64,000 nucleotides of DNA from Solirhodobacter olei (GTDB lineage: Bacteria > Pseudomonadota > Alphaproteobacteria > Rhodobacterales > Rhodobacteraceae), in assembly GCF_004010155.1 (NCBI RefSeq), contig NZ_RRYH01000027.1:1-64000 (forward strand), written 5' to 3'. The position numbers were made by a program, and so were the translations under genes. This document shows, piece after piece, positions 35,851 to 45,547 of this stretch. Within the stretch, counting starts at the first letter, position 1, and each line of letters begins with the position of its first letter. The notes below the pieces were generated by a model. It saw only the letters and a program-made list of their open reading frames with translations. It had not been told where the DNA came from and did not search any database.

Positions 35851-37223
35851 CAGTTGCCCCGTACCATCTTGCCGGGGTTCATCAGCCCGGCCGGGTCCAG
35901 CGCCCGCTTGATGTCGCCCATGATCTCCCACCCCGCCCCGTGTTCGCGCGCCATGTAGTCGAGCTTGCCCATGCCGATCCCGTGTTCCCCCGTCACCGTG
36001 CCGCCAAGCCTGAGCGCGCGGTCGGCCATCCGCGCGGCAAGCCGCTTGGCCTCCGTCGCCTCGGCCTCGTTACCGGGGTCGACCAGCAGGATCGCGTGGA
36101 AGTTGCCGTCGCCCACATGGCCGAGGATCGGGCCGGGGATGGAGGCCGCGGCGATGTCGGCGCGGGTTTCCTCCACCGCCTCTGCCAGGCGCGAGATAGG
36201 GACACAGACATCGGTCACCCAGGCCGTGGCGCCGGGGCGGAGCGCGAGGCAGGCGTAATAGGCGTTGTGCCGCATCCGCCAGAGACGCGCGCGGTCCTCT
36301 GCCTTGTCGGCCCATTGGAAGCCGCGGCCGCCGGCCTCTGCAACGATCTCGCCGAAGCGTTCGGCCTGTTCGGCGACGGCGGCGGGGGAGCCGTGAAACT
36401 CCACGAGCAGATGCGGCTCCTCCGGCATGCCGGCGTGGTCGCGCTGGTTGAAGGCCGCGACCGTGGCCGCGTCGACGAATTCGATCCGCGCCATCGGGAT
36501 GCCGGATTGAATCGTGGCGATCACCGCTTCCACCGCCGGGGCCATCGCCGGGAAGGCGCAGACGGCGGCAGAGACCGCCTCGGGCTGGCCGTGGAGGCGG
36601 ATGGTGATCTCGGTGATCAGTCCCAGGGTGCCCTCGGCGCCGACGAAGAGGCCGGTGAGGTCATAGCCGGCGGAGCTTTTGCGCGCCGCGGTCCCGGTGC
36701 GAATGACGCGGCCGTCGGCCAGCACCACCTCCAGCGCCAACACGTTGTCGCGCATCGTGCCGTAGCGCACCGCGGTGGTGCCGGAGGCGCGGGTCGAGGC
36801 CATGCCGCCGAGAGAGGCATTGGCGCCGGGGTCGACCGGAAAGAAGAGGCCGGTGGCGCGAAGTTCGGTGTTCAGCGCCTCGCGGGTGATGCCGGGCTGG
36901 ATGCGGGCGACCATGTCTTCGGACCGCACCTCCAGCACCCGCGCCATGCGGGCGAAATCCACCGTCACCCCGCCATGCAGCGCCAGCGCGTGCCCTTCGA
37001 GCGAGGTGCCCGCGCCCCAGCCGGTCACCGGCAGACCGTGACGGGCGCAGATCGAAACGAGGCGGGAGACCTCTTCCGTCGTCTCGGGGTAGGCCACGGC
37101 CTCGGGCGGCAAGGCCGGGAAATGCGTCTCGTTCCGGCCGTGGGCCTCGCGGTCGGCGGCGGAGGTGACCAGCCGGTCGCCGAGGAGCGTGGACAGCTCC
37201 GCCAATGCGGGGGAAGGGGCCAT
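35850..37223 (-). CDS. FAD-linked oxidase, D-lactate dehydrogenase (cytochrome) type
   Basis: 457 residues. FAD_binding_4 domain with PVTGWGAGTSLEGHAL and FFPVDPGANASLGGMASTRASGTTAVRYGTMRDNVL. The C-terminal FAD-oxidase domain has GHVGDGNFHAILLVDP and GGTVTGEHGIGMGKLDYM. It oxidises a 2-hydroxy acid, most likely D-lactate, passing electrons to the respiratory chain. Glycolate oxidase GlcD is a related alternative, but GlcE and GlcF genes are not next to it. Confidence 0.85.
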   Translation of the reverse strand: MAPSPALAELSTLLGDRLVTSAADREAHGRNETHFPALPPEAVAYPETTEEVSRLVSICARHGLPVTGWGAGTSLEGHALALHGGVTVDFARMARVLEVRSEDMVARIQPGITREALNTELRATGLFFPVDPGANASLGGMASTRASGTTAVRYGTMRDNVLALEVVLADGRVIRTGTAARKSSAGYDLTGLFVGAEGTLGLITEITIRLHGQPEAVSAAVCAFPAMAPAVEAVIATIQSGIPMARIEFVDAATVAAFNQRDHAGMPEEPHLLVEFHGSPAAVAEQAERFGEIVAEAGGRGFQWADKAEDRARLWRMRHNAYYACLALRPGATAWVTDVCVPISRLAEAVEETRADIAAASIPGPILGHVGDGNFHAILLVDPGNEAEATEAKRLAARMADRALRLGGTVTGEHGIGMGKLDYMAREHGAGWEIMGDIKRALDPAGLMNPGKMVRGN

Positions 37224-37359
37224 AGGGAACCTCGCGAAAGGGGCGGCGGCACCGCCGCCCGCGCCTCTCTCTTGGCAAATGCCGGGGCGCGGCGCAATGG
37301 CCGGGCGGCGCGCCCGGGGGCTTTCCGCCGGGGCGAGGTGTCAGGGCGGCGCGCCGGGC

Positions 37360-37701
37360 TCAGATCCGCTCGAGCGTCACCTTGTCGGGGTAGAAGGCGA
37401 GGTGGCCCGCGATCCGCTCCATCGCGTCGAGCGGCGTTTCGTAGGACCAGGCGGCGTCATGGATCTGGCCGCTCTTGGTAACGATGGAGAAATAGTTCGC
37501 ATCGCCCTTGTGGGGACAATGGCTGCGCGTCTCCGAGCGTTCGAGGAAGGTCATCGCGATATCCTCGCGCGGGAAGTAGATCACCGCGTCATAGCCCGTC
37601 TCGGTCAGTTCCAGCGCGTTGGTGCTTTCGGCCAGGATCGCGCCGCCGGCGCGGACGGTCCAGTTGCCCTGAGCCCGGGTGATGCGGATATGGTCGGCCA
37701 T
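37360..37701 (-). CDS. DUF427 family protein
   Basis: 113 residues. ALELTETGYDAVIYFPREDI, SHCPHKGDANYFSI, AAWSYETPLDAMERIAGHLAFYPDKV are the conserved blocks of DUF427, a small beta-tent fold of unknown activity. It lies 33 nt downstream of the aminopeptidase gene on the same strand and may share its transcript. Confidence 0.88.
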   Translation of the reverse strand: MADHIRITRAQGNWTVRAGGAILAESTNALELTETGYDAVIYFPREDIAMTFLERSETRSHCPHKGDANYFSIVTKSGQIHDAAWSYETPLDAMERIAGHLAFYPDKVTLERI

Positions 37702-37734
37702 GGTGGTCTCCTTAACTCGTGTTGGGGTCCGCGC

Positions 37735-39534
37735 TCAGATCGGCGCGGTCACCGCCTCGAGCCAGGAACGTGCCGTTTCGCCGACGCGCGGGCCGATCTT
37801 CTCCCGCACCTCGGCGTGATAGGCGTTCAGCCAGTCCCGTTCCGGTTGGGAGAGCATCGCGGTCTCGACCAGACGGCGGTCGATCGGCACGAAGGTCAGC
37901 GTCTCGAAGCTATACATGGCGCGGTCATCGGCTCCCGGCAAGTCCGGGGCGCCCTCGACCACCACGAGGTTCTCGATCCGGATGCCAAAGGCGCCCTCGC
38001 GGTAGTAGCCGGGCTCGTTCGACAGGATCATCCCGGGCTCCAGCGGCACTTCCGAGCTGCGGGCGAGGCGCTGCGGCCCCTCGTGGACCGAGAGATAGGC
38101 GCCGACGCCGTGGCCGGTGCCGTGGTTGAAGTCCTGGCCGGCGAGCCAGAGCGGGTAGCGCGCGAAGCCGTCGAGGTCGCGGCCGGTCAGCCCCACGGGC
38201 CAGCGCGCGCGGGAGATCGCGATCATCCCCTGCAGGACGCGGGTGAAGCAGGCGCGGGCTTCCTCCGACGGCGCACCGATCGCGATGGTGCGGGTGATGT
38301 CGGTGGTGCCGTCCGGGTACTGGCCGCCGGAATCGACGACCAGAAGCTCGCCCTCGCCGAGGGAGCGTTTGGTCTCCTCGGTCACGCGGTAATGCATGAT
38401 CGCGCCATGGGGGCCTGCGCCGCAGATCGTCTCGAAGCTGATCTCGCGCAGGGCGTTGGTGGCGCGGCGGAAGCCTTCGAGTTTCTGGACCACGTCGATC
38501 TCGGTCAGATCGCCGGGGGCGTTGGCGTCGAGCCAGGCGAGGAATTCGACCATCGCGCCCGCGTCGCGGAGATGGGCGATGCGCATCCCCTCGATCTCGG
38601 AGGCGTTCTTGCGGGCCTTGGGCAGCAGGCAGGGATCGGCGCCCGCGGCCGCGGTGACGCCCGCGCCCTCGAGGATCTGCCAGACGGCGAGCGGCGCCGT
38701 GCCGCGGTCGGTGCGGACGGGGCCCGAAAGGGCGGTCAGGGCGGCGGTGAAGGCCTCGGGCGCGGCCAGCGTGACCTCGGGGCCGAGATGGGCGCGCAGG
38801 TCGTCGTCGAGCTTGGCCGGGTCGATGAAGAGCGTCAGCCGCCCGTCGTTGAAGAGTACGGCGAAGGCTTGGACGACCGGATTGCGGGCAATATCGCTGC
38901 CGCGGATGTTCAGGAGCCAGGAGATCGAATCCGGCAGGGTAATGACGGCGGATTTCTGACCCGCCGCGCGCAGTTCGGCGGCAAGGCGGGCGCGTTTGTC
39001 CGCGGCGCTTTCGCCGGCGAATTCAAGCGGATGGGCAAGGACGCGGCCCTTCGGCGGGGGCGGCTGATCCTCCCAGATCGCGTCGATCAGGTTGGAGGTC
39101 GGCTTCAGCGTGATCGCGGTGCCGGCGAGCGCCGCCTCGATCTTCGCGATCTCGTCGGCGGTGTGGAGCCAGGGATCGAAGCCGATGACGCCGCCGCCGA
39201 GCTTTTCCTTCAGCCAGTCGCCCGGCTTGATGTCGGGCCAGGGGACGGGGGTGAAATGCGCCAGGTCCACCTGGCTTTTCACCTGCGTCCGGTAGCGCCC
39301 GTCGATGAAGACGCCCGCCACATCGGGCAGCACGATGCAGAAGCCGGCCGAGCCGGTGAAGCCGGTGAGCCAGGCCAGGCGTTCGTCATGCGGGGCGACG
39401 TATTCGCCCTGATGGGCGTCGGCGCGCGGCACGATGAAGCCGGTCAGCCCCTCCGCCGCGAGGCGCGCGCGCAGCGTGGCAAGGCGGGGCGGGCCCTGTT
39501 CGGGCCGGGCGGTCGATTGAAAGCTCTGGAACAT
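37735..39534 (-). CDS. pepP: Xaa-Pro aminopeptidase (M24B), long form
   Basis: 599 residues. Two creatinase-like N-terminal domains (GFIVPRADAHQGEYV.. and a second copy around 170-310) precede the pita-bread M24 domain. Metal ligands are recognisable in LLVVDSGGQYPDGTTDITRT (two Asp), GHGVGAYLSVHEGPQ (His), and ILSNEPGYY (Glu). The three-domain length matches eukaryote-like aminopeptidase P of alphaproteobacteria. The start overlaps the cobT stop by one base. The name pepP is by activity class. Confidence 0.88.
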   Translation of the reverse strand: MFQSFQSTARPEQGPPRLATLRARLAAEGLTGFIVPRADAHQGEYVAPHDERLAWLTGFTGSAGFCIVLPDVAGVFIDGRYRTQVKSQVDLAHFTPVPWPDIKPGDWLKEKLGGGVIGFDPWLHTADEIAKIEAALAGTAITLKPTSNLIDAIWEDQPPPPKGRVLAHPLEFAGESAADKRARLAAELRAAGQKSAVITLPDSISWLLNIRGSDIARNPVVQAFAVLFNDGRLTLFIDPAKLDDDLRAHLGPEVTLAAPEAFTAALTALSGPVRTDRGTAPLAVWQILEGAGVTAAAGADPCLLPKARKNASEIEGMRIAHLRDAGAMVEFLAWLDANAPGDLTEIDVVQKLEGFRRATNALREISFETICGAGPHGAIMHYRVTEETKRSLGEGELLVVDSGGQYPDGTTDITRTIAIGAPSEEARACFTRVLQGMIAISRARWPVGLTGRDLDGFARYPLWLAGQDFNHGTGHGVGAYLSVHEGPQRLARSSEVPLEPGMILSNEPGYYREGAFGIRIENLVVVEGAPDLPGADDRAMYSFETLTFVPIDRRLVETAMLSQPERDWLNAYHAEVREKIGPRVGETARSWLEAVTAPI

Positions 39535-41399
39535 CAGCTGGCGCGCCTCCGGCCCATGACGCGCGCGCGGGCCTTGGGATCGGCCTCGAACAGCGCGGCG
39601 AGTTGTTCGGTGATGGCGCCGGCGAGCTGCTCGACGTCGGTGATGGTCACGGCGCGGTCGTAGTAGCGCGTGACGTCATGGCCGATGCCGATGGCGATCA
39701 GTTCCACGAGCTTCTTCTTCTCCACCATCGCGATCACGTCGCGCAGGTGCTTTTCGAGGTAGTTGGCGGGGTTCACCGAGAGGGTGGAATCATCCACCGG
39801 CGCGCCGTCGGAGATCACCATCAGGATCTTTCGCGCCTCGTGGCGCTGCGCCATCCGGCGATGCGCCCATTCCAGCGCCTCGCCGTCGATGTTTTCCTTC
39901 AGGAGGCCCTCTTTCATCATCAAGCCGAGGTTCTCGCGCGCCCGGCGCCAGGGCGAATCCGCGCCCTTGTAGATAATGTGGCGCAGGTCGTTCAGCCGGC
40001 CCGGCGACTGCGGGCGGCCGTCTGCCAGCCAGCGCTCGCGGCTTTGCCCGCCCTTCCAGGCGCGGGTGGTGAAGCCGAGGATCTCGACCTTCACCTGGCA
40101 GCGTTCCAGTGTCCGGGCCAGCACGTCGGCGCAGATCGCGGCGATCGAGATCGGACGGCCGCGCATGGAGCCGGAGTTGTCGAGAAGCAGCGTCACCACC
40201 GTGTCGCGGAACTCGGTGTCCTGCTCCTGCTTGAACGAGAGCGGGGTCGTCGGGTTGGCGACCACGCGGGCGAGACGGCCGGCGTCGAGCGTGCCTTCCT
40301 CGAGGTCGAAGAGCCAGGAGCGGTTCTGCTGCGCCTGAAGCCGCCGCTGCAGCTTGTTGGCAAGCCGCGAGACGGCGCCCTTCAGCGGTTCCAGCTGCTG
40401 GTCGAGATAGGCCCGCAGGCGTTCCAGCTCGGCGGGTTCGGCCAGGTCCTCGGCGCGGATCTCCTCGTCGAACTCGGTGCAGTAGACCGTGTAGTTCGGG
40501 TCGGCGTCGGAATGCGGCGCGGGCGGCGGCGGCTCCAGCGGGGCCTCGCCTTCGGGCATCTCGGCCTCGTCCGACATCTCGGCATCGGCGGCCTCGTCCA
40601 TGGAGACCTGGGCCTGCGACTGGTCCTGCGTCTCCTCCTGGCTCTGCTCGGGGGAGGCGTCGCTGTCCTCGCTCTCCTCCTCCTCCTCGCCGGCGCTCTC
40701 GGGGCTGTCCTCGTCTTCCTGAGCCTCGTCCTGCCCCTCTTCGTCGTCTTCCTCCGGCTCGTCGCCGAGCTGGTCGGCATAGCCGAGATCGGCGATCACG
40801 CGCCGGGCGAGGCGGGCGAAGGCGGCCTGGTTCGAGAGGGTCTCGGAGACGGATTCAAGATCGCCGCCGGCCTGCTGCTCCACGAAGCCGCGCCAGAGGT
40901 TGGCGACGTTGGCGGCCCCCTTCGGCAGATCCCGGCCGGTGGCCAGTTCGCGGATGATGTAGCCCGCCGCCTGCGCCAGCGGCGCATCCTCGCGCCGGGT
41001 GATCTGGGAATAGCCGCGCCGCTCCGCCTCATGCGCGATCTTGGCGTCGATGTTGCCCGAGGTGCCGGGCATCTCGCGCGCGCCCATCGCTTCGCAGCGG
41101 GCGGTTTCCATCGCCTCGTAGAGGTCGCGCGCCATCTGGCCCTGCGGCGCGAAGCGGGCATGGGTCTTGGCGTCGTGGAACCGGTGGCGGAGCGCGAAGG
41201 CGTCCGCCGTTCCGCGGGCCAGAAGCACCTCGTCGCGGGTCATCCGGCGGCTGACCTGAGGCAGGCGGATCGCCTCGCCCGACATGCCGGGCGGGTCGAC
41301 CGAATAGCTGACGGTCAGCTCGGCGTCCTGCGCCATGGTCTTTGTCGCCTCGGCGAGCGCCTTCTTGAACGGCTCGGCGGGGTTGTCGGGTTTGTTCAT
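39534..41399 (-). CDS. cobT: CobT, aerobic cobaltochelatase subunit
   Basis: 621 residues from ATG 41399 ([15 protein letters not shown]). Residues 1-220 are the CobT N-terminal domain. About 220-315 is a very acidic Glu/Asp/Ser/Gln tract. The C-terminus is a VWA domain with MIDAS motif [14 protein letters not shown]. With CobS (AAA+) and CobN it inserts cobalt into hydrogenobyrinate diamide in the aerobic B12 pathway. cobS is 1.9 kb upstream on the same strand rather than adjacent. Confidence 0.94.
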   Translation of the reverse strand: MNKPDNPAEPFKKALAEATKTMAQDAELTVSYSVDPPGMSGEAIRLPQVSRRMTRDEVLLARGTADAFALRHRFHDAKTHARFAPQGQMARDLYEAMETARCEAMGAREMPGTSGNIDAKIAHEAERRGYSQITRREDAPLAQAAGYIIRELATGRDLPKGAANVANLWRGFVEQQAGGDLESVSETLSNQAAFARLARRVIADLGYADQLGDEPEEDDEEGQDEAQEDEDSPESAGEEEEESEDSDASPEQSQEETQDQSQAQVSMDEAADAEMSDEAEMPEGEAPLEPPPPAPHSDADPNYTVYCTEFDEEIRAEDLAEPAELERLRAYLDQQLEPLKGAVSRLANKLQRRLQAQQNRSWLFDLEEGTLDAGRLARVVANPTTPLSFKQEQDTEFRDTVVTLLLDNSGSMRGRPISIAAICADVLARTLERCQVKVEILGFTTRAWKGGQSRERWLADGRPQSPGRLNDLRHIIYKGADSPWRRARENLGLMMKEGLLKENIDGEALEWAHRRMAQRHEARKILMVISDGAPVDDSTLSVNPANYLEKHLRDVIAMVEKKKLVELIAIGIGHDVTRYYDRAVTITDVEQLAGAITEQLAALFEADPKARARVMGRRRAS

Positions 41400-41513
41400 C
41401 TTCGCGCCCCGGATATTCCATGCGCGGCCGCGCGGGCCGCTTCGGGCCCGACCGGGCCCTTTCGCAGGAAGATAAATCACCCCCGGGGCCGGGGGGCAAG
41501 CGGGCGGGCCGCC

Positions 41514-41885
41514 TCAGCCGCCGTTTTCGGCGTCGTAGCGGGCGCGGGCGGCGTTGATCCGGGCGGTGTTCTCCACCGTCCATCGCACCAGCGTGTCAAT
41601 CGGGCCGAGCAACTCGCGCCCGAGGTCGGTCAGCGCGTAATCGACGCGCGGCGGGCGGGAGGGTGTCACCACCCGCGCCACCAGCCCGTCGCGTTCGAGG
41701 TTCCTAAGCGTCGTCGTCAGCATCTTCTGCGAGATGTTGCCGATCTCGCGCCGCAGCGCGGAGAAGCGCATCGGCCCCTGGCCGAGGTAGGTCACCACCA
41801 GCGCCGACCACTTGTCGCCGATTCGCGAGAGCATGGCGGAGATCGTCTGGCAGCTGGCGGTCTGGTCGCGGACATCCGGTTTCAA
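41514..41885 (-). CDS. HxlR-family transcription regulator
   Basis: 123 residues from TTG 41885, chosen because AAGGAGG lies 7 nt upstream. Winged helix: ISAMLSRIGDKWSALVVTYLGQGPMRFSALRREIGNISQKMLTTTLRNLERDGLV, the HxlR/DUF24 signature. The usual redox cysteine before the domain may be the one in TASCQTIS. It is divergent from the FMN reductase at 41968 and probably controls it, as is common for HxlR/quinone-reductase pairs. Confidence 0.88.
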   Translation of the reverse strand: MKPDVRDQTASCQTISAMLSRIGDKWSALVVTYLGQGPMRFSALRREIGNISQKMLTTTLRNLERDGLVARVVTPSRPPRVDYALTDLGRELLGPIDTLVRWTVENTARINAARARYDAENGG

Positions 41886-41921
41886 AAAGGTGCCTCCTTG
41901 CAACTCGCGGATGGTTTCCAA

Positions 41922-41950
41922 ATTATATCAGGTATGGATTCGTAACCAGC
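41922..41950. promoter_or_regulatory. Shared promoter/operator of the HxlR-reductase pair
   Basis: On the minus strand TATAAT occupies 41927-41922, about 37 nt before the HxlR start. The partial palindrome GGTATGGATTCGTAACC (41931-41947) sits between the divergent genes and is a plausible HxlR site. Confidence 0.4.
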
Positions 41951-41967
41951 ACGAACAGGAGGCTTCG

Positions 41968-42573
41968 ATGGCAGGCATGAAACCCAGGATAGCAGTGGTG
42001 ATCGGTTCGACCCGGAAGTCGCGCTTCGCGGACAAGCCGGCGGAGTGGATCCTCGCCAAGGCGAAAGAGCGGACCGGCTGGGATGTCGACCTGGTCGACC
42101 TGCGCGACTTCGACCTGCCGTTCTTCGACGAGCGGGCCTCCAACCTCTGGGTGCCCAGCGAGGATCCCCACGCGGTGAAATGGCAGGAGACGATCGGCGG
42201 CTATGACGGGTTCATCTTCGTGGTGGCGGAATACAACCGCTCGATCACCGGGGCGCTGAAGAACGCGCTCGACCAGGCCTACAAGGAATGGGGCCGCAAG
42301 CCGATGGCGGCGCTCGGCTATGGCGGGCTGGGTGCGGCGCGCGCGATCGAGCATCTGCGGCTGATCGGGGTGGAACTGCAGATGGTGCCGCTTCGCAACG
42401 CCGTTCACATCGGCGCGGGCGAGTTCCGCAAGGTCAGCCCGATGGGCGGCAACGGCGCGATGAGCGAGATCGACGAGGTTCTGGCGCCCTCTGCCAAGGC
42501 GATGCTGGACGAGCTCGACTGGTGGGTGCGGGTCACCATGACCGGCCGTCAGGAAAGTGCCGCGGCGGCCTGA
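41968..42573 (+). CDS. NADPH-dependent FMN reductase
   Basis: 201 residues, flavodoxin-like fold. AVVIGSTRKSRFADKPAEWI is the FMN phosphate loop, and VVAEYNRSITGALKNALDQ and LGYGGLGAARAIEHLR are further conserved. Members reduce quinones, azo dyes or flavin with NADPH. AACAGGAGG precedes the ATG. Control by the divergent HxlR protein is inferred from layout. Confidence 0.88.
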   Translation: MAGMKPRIAVVIGSTRKSRFADKPAEWILAKAKERTGWDVDLVDLRDFDLPFFDERASNLWVPSEDPHAVKWQETIGGYDGFIFVVAEYNRSITGALKNALDQAYKEWGRKPMAALGYGGLGAARAIEHLRLIGVELQMVPLRNAVHIGAGEFRKVSPMGGNGAMSEIDEVLAPSAKAMLDELDWWVRVTMTGRQESAAAA

Positions 42574-42579
42574 GGGCCC

Positions 42580-43281
42580 TCAGGCGAGCGGCCGGGTGCC
42601 GCTCGCCAGCTCTGCCAGCAGGGCCACATGGACGTCGAGCCCGTCGATCACCGGGTAGCCGGGGTCGTGCTTGCCGTCGAAGGCGAGGTTAAGGTCGGTG
42701 CCGCCGAGCACGATCGCCTCGGCGCTCTGATCCTCCACCATCCGGCGGCCGGCCTCGAAGAAGGCGGCGCGGCTTTCCTCGGGGCAGATGCCCGCGACGG
42801 CGACGTCCTGATAGAGCTGGCGCAAGGGCTCCAGCTGGTCTTCGGGCGGGGCGACGGCGCGGGTGCGGGAGAGCTGGCCGTAAAGCCGCGTCTCCATCAC
42901 CACGCGGGTGCCGAGGATGCCAACAGTGCCATAGCCCTGCGCGGCGAAATAGTCGTCGAGCGGGGCCACGGCGGAGACGAGCGGCAGAGACGAGATCGCC
43001 TGCGTCTCCGCAAAGCAGAAATGCCCGCCGAGCGAGGTGATCGCGGCGCAATCCGCGCCCGCGGCCTTCAGCCGGTCAATGAGGCGGGCATAGACCTCCG
43101 CCTGCTCCTGCCGGCGGTCGGCGAGGTTGTTGCGGATCAGCGTCTGGATGTCGGCCTGCACGATTGTCAGCTCCAGCGGCTTGCCGGCCATCGCCGCGCA
43201 GAGCCGCTGGTAGTAGACCACGGTCGCGGCGGCACCGATGCCGCCGATGAGCCCGATGTGGAGGCCCTTGCCCCCGGCCAT
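42580..43281 (-). CDS. Asp/Glu racemase family protein lacking the catalytic cysteines
   Basis: 233 residues, start ATG 43281 overlapping the cobS stop. IGLIGGIGAAATVVYYQRL and PLVSAVAPLDDYF, GTVGILGTRVVMETRLYG match the aspartate/glutamate racemase fold. In that family the two acid-base cysteines lie in a CNT.H-like motif and in LGCTE. Here the corresponding segments read AAITSLGGHFCF and VLGGTDLNLAF, so both positions appear to be replaced (Ser and Gly). It is placed between cobS and cobT. Racemase activity is doubtful. Confidence 0.75.
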   Translation of the reverse strand: MAGGKGLHIGLIGGIGAAATVVYYQRLCAAMAGKPLELTIVQADIQTLIRNNLADRRQEQAEVYARLIDRLKAAGADCAAITSLGGHFCFAETQAISSLPLVSAVAPLDDYFAAQGYGTVGILGTRVVMETRLYGQLSRTRAVAPPEDQLEPLRQLYQDVAVAGICPEESRAAFFEAGRRMVEDQSAEAIVLGGTDLNLAFDGKHDPGYPVIDGLDVHVALLAELASGTRPLA

Positions 43282-44267
43282 CACTTCATCGCGGTCGAGG
43301 CGGCGCTTTCGGGCAGCTCTTCGTCAAAGCAGCGCTGGTAGAACTCCGCCACCGTCTGGCGCTCCAGCTCATCGCATTTGTTGAGGAAGCTGAGGCGGAA
43401 GGCATAGCCGATGTTGTGGAAGATCTCGGCGTTCTGGGCCCAGGCGATGACGGTCCGCGGCGACATGACGGTCGACAGATCACCGGCCATGAAGGCAGTG
43501 CGGGTGAAATCCGCCACCGTGACCATCTGGCTGACCGTCTTGCGGCCCTTGTCGGTGTTGTAGTGCGGGGCCTTCGACAGGATGATCGCCACCTCGGCAT
43601 CATGGCTGAGGTAGTTCAGCGTGGCGACCAGCGACCAGCGGTCCATCTGGCCCTGGTTGATCTGCTGAGTGCCGTGGTAAAGGCCGGTCGTGTCGCCGAG
43701 GCCCACGGTGTTCGAGGTCGCGAAGAGCCGGAAATACGGGTTCGGCGTAATCACCTCGTTCTGGTCCAGAAGCGTCAGCTTGCCGTCGGCCTCCAGCACC
43801 CGCTGGATGACGAACATGACGTCGGCCCGGCCAGCATCGTATTCGTCGAAGACGATGGCGGTGGGGTTGCGGAGCGCCCAGGGCAGGATGCCTTCCTGGA
43901 ACTGCGTGACCTGGCGCCCGTCGACGAGCTTGATCGCGTCCTTGCCGATCAGGTCGATCCGCGAGATGTGGCTGTCGAGGTTGACGCGCACGCAGGGCCA
44001 GTTGAGGCGCGAGGAGACCTGCTCGATATGCGTCGACTTGCCGGTGCCGTGATAGCCTTGGATCAGGACGCGGCGGTTGTACTGAAACCCGGCGAGGATG
44101 GCGAGCGTGGTGTCCGGATCGAACTTGTAGGTGGGATCCTCCGCCGGCACCCGGTCGGTGCGCTCGGCAAAGCCCCTGACCTTCATGTCGGTATCGATGC
44201 CGAAGACATCACGGACCGAGATTTCCTCGGTCGGTTTCGCGTTCACGTCGATCATGCCGTCGGCCAT
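43281..44267 (-). CDS. cobS: CobS, AAA+ subunit of aerobic cobaltochelatase
   Basis: 328 residues from ATG 44267. [22 protein letters not shown] is the CobS start block. Walker A is [13 protein letters not shown], Walker [11 protein letters not shown], then the sensor [20 protein letters not shown]. ATPase of the CobNST complex. Next gene on the strand is the racemase-like protein, overlapping by one base. Confidence 0.95.
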   Translation of the reverse strand: MADGMIDVNAKPTEEISVRDVFGIDTDMKVRGFAERTDRVPAEDPTYKFDPDTTLAILAGFQYNRRVLIQGYHGTGKSTHIEQVSSRLNWPCVRVNLDSHISRIDLIGKDAIKLVDGRQVTQFQEGILPWALRNPTAIVFDEYDAGRADVMFVIQRVLEADGKLTLLDQNEVITPNPYFRLFATSNTVGLGDTTGLYHGTQQINQGQMDRWSLVATLNYLSHDAEVAIILSKAPHYNTDKGRKTVSQMVTVADFTRTAFMAGDLSTVMSPRTVIAWAQNAEIFHNIGYAFRLSFLNKCDELERQTVAEFYQRCFDEELPESAASTAMK

Positions 44268-44446
44268 CGTCTTATCCCTGTCCGGGGCGGCCCTCCGCCC
44301 GCCGTTCATCCAACCCCGGTGTGATGGAACATAACGCCGGGGGGTTCAAGGGGAAGGGCGGCGAAACGACGCCCTCGCTGGCTGGCGCCGCCGCCGCATC
44401 GGCACCCCCGCGCGCAGAGCGGGGCGGGCGGGGCGGGGGACGCCGC
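44268..44446. other. Intergenic stretch between cobS and the J-domain gene
   Basis: 179 nt with no gene. It should contain the cobS promoter. GC-rich inverted stretches (GCGCCGCCG, CGGGGGACG) are present near the J-domain stop but form no clear terminator. Confidence 0.4.
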
Positions 44447-45079
44447 TCAGTCCTTGAAGAAGCGACTTTCCTTGATCTGGTCCCAGGCCCAGACGACCTC
44501 TTGCAGCCGGTCCTCGTCAGAGCGGTTGCCGCCATTCATGTCGGGGTGGAGATCCTTCACCAAGGCCTTGTATTGGCGCCGTATTTCCACCTTCGTCCAA
44601 TGATCCCGCGCGTCGAGGATCTCGAGCGCCCGGCGCTCGGTCGGCGGCAGCTTGCGGGAGGCGGCGGTGGCGCGGCCGGGGTTCTGCGTGGCGTTCGGGC
44701 CGAGGATCTCCATCGGGTCGTCGACGCCGAGGCGGGACCAGGCGCGCGTCTCCTCGCCCCGCTTGTTGAAGGGCTTGGTGTCGCGGTTCCAGACCCGGTC
44801 GCTGTCGAGCTGCTTGTTGAACTCCTCCTCGGTATGGCCGGAGAAGAAGTTCCACTTCAGATTATACTCGCGGACATGGTCGCGGCAGAACCAGTAGTAC
44901 TCGTCGAGCTGGTCGGGCGATTTCGGCGCACGGTACTGCCCGGCCTCCCGGCAGCCCGGGTGGTCGCAGACCCGCGTGGAGGTCTCGAAGGCGCCCGACA
45001 TGCCGCGGCGCGTCTTGGTGCGGCGCTTCTTGTCGGAGGAAACGCGCATGTCGAATTCAAAGGGTGTGCGCTCGCTCAT
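44447..45079 (-). CDS. J-domain protein (DnaJ-like co-chaperone)
   Basis: 210 residues. Unusual order: the J domain is at the C-terminus (RRALEILDARDHWTKVEIRRQYKALVKDLHPDMNGGN, HPD motif near residue 180). The N-terminal 120 residues hold a CDHPGC...FCRDHV cysteine set that could bind zinc. J domains stimulate Hsp70 ATPase; the partner and client are unknown. The layout is conserved in alphaproteobacterial J-domain proteins near bolA. The start has a plausible AGGCAG upstream and is divergent from bolA, 74 nt away. Confidence 0.85.
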   Translation of the reverse strand: MSERTPFEFDMRVSSDKKRRTKTRRGMSGAFETSTRVCDHPGCREAGQYRAPKSPDQLDEYYWFCRDHVREYNLKWNFFSGHTEEEFNKQLDSDRVWNRDTKPFNKRGEETRAWSRLGVDDPMEILGPNATQNPGRATAASRKLPPTERRALEILDARDHWTKVEIRRQYKALVKDLHPDMNGGNRSDEDRLQEVVWAWDQIKESRFFKD

Positions 45080-45153
45080 GAACCTGCCTTTCCGACTCGG
45101 AGGGGAGAGTCTAGGGTTTTTCGCGCGACATTGAAGGGGACGAGGGCGAGAAA

Positions 45154-45408
45154 ATGACCATGCAGGCGGAGATCGAACAGCGGCTGCGCAAGGCTTTCTC
45201 GCCGGAGGAGCTGGAGGTGGTGAACGAGAGCCACCGCCATGCCGGCCATGCCGGGGACGACGGCTCGGGCGAAAGTCATTTCCGTGTGCGCATCCGCGCG
45301 GCCGAGCTTGCCGCGATGGGTCGGGTCGCACGGCACCGGGCGATCCACCGCGCGCTTGGCGACGAGGTGACGGCGCGGATCCACGCGCTGGCGCTCGACG
45401 CGGGTTAA
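45154..45408 (+). CDS. bolA: BolA family protein
   Basis: 84 residues. IEQRLRKAFSPEELEVVNESHRHAGH, SHFRVRIRAAELAAMGRVARHRAIHRAL and VTARIHALALDAG follow the BolA class II fold, with the conserved His residues that share a 2Fe-2S cluster with monothiol glutaredoxins. Probable role in iron or Fe-S handling. Same neighbour pair with a J-domain gene is known in alphaproteobacteria. Confidence 0.92.
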   Translation: MTMQAEIEQRLRKAFSPEELEVVNESHRHAGHAGDDGSGESHFRVRIRAAELAAMGRVARHRAIHRALGDEVTARIHALALDAG

Positions 45409-45547
45409 CCAGGTCTTGGCGGGGCGTTCCGGCACGCCGGGCGGGGGATCGGGATTCCCCCGCAAGCCTTTGGCGTGGCTTGGAAAAGCGAATACCGTAA
45501 CAGCACCGCTTTTGCACCGCTTTGTCACCGTAACGCACCGGCGCATT

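Noticed and set aside
39603-41945. 780-codon plus-strand open frame opposite cobT
   Set aside because: Composition mirrors the acidic tract of CobT (Leu/Val-rich shadow). No ribosome site, no motif.
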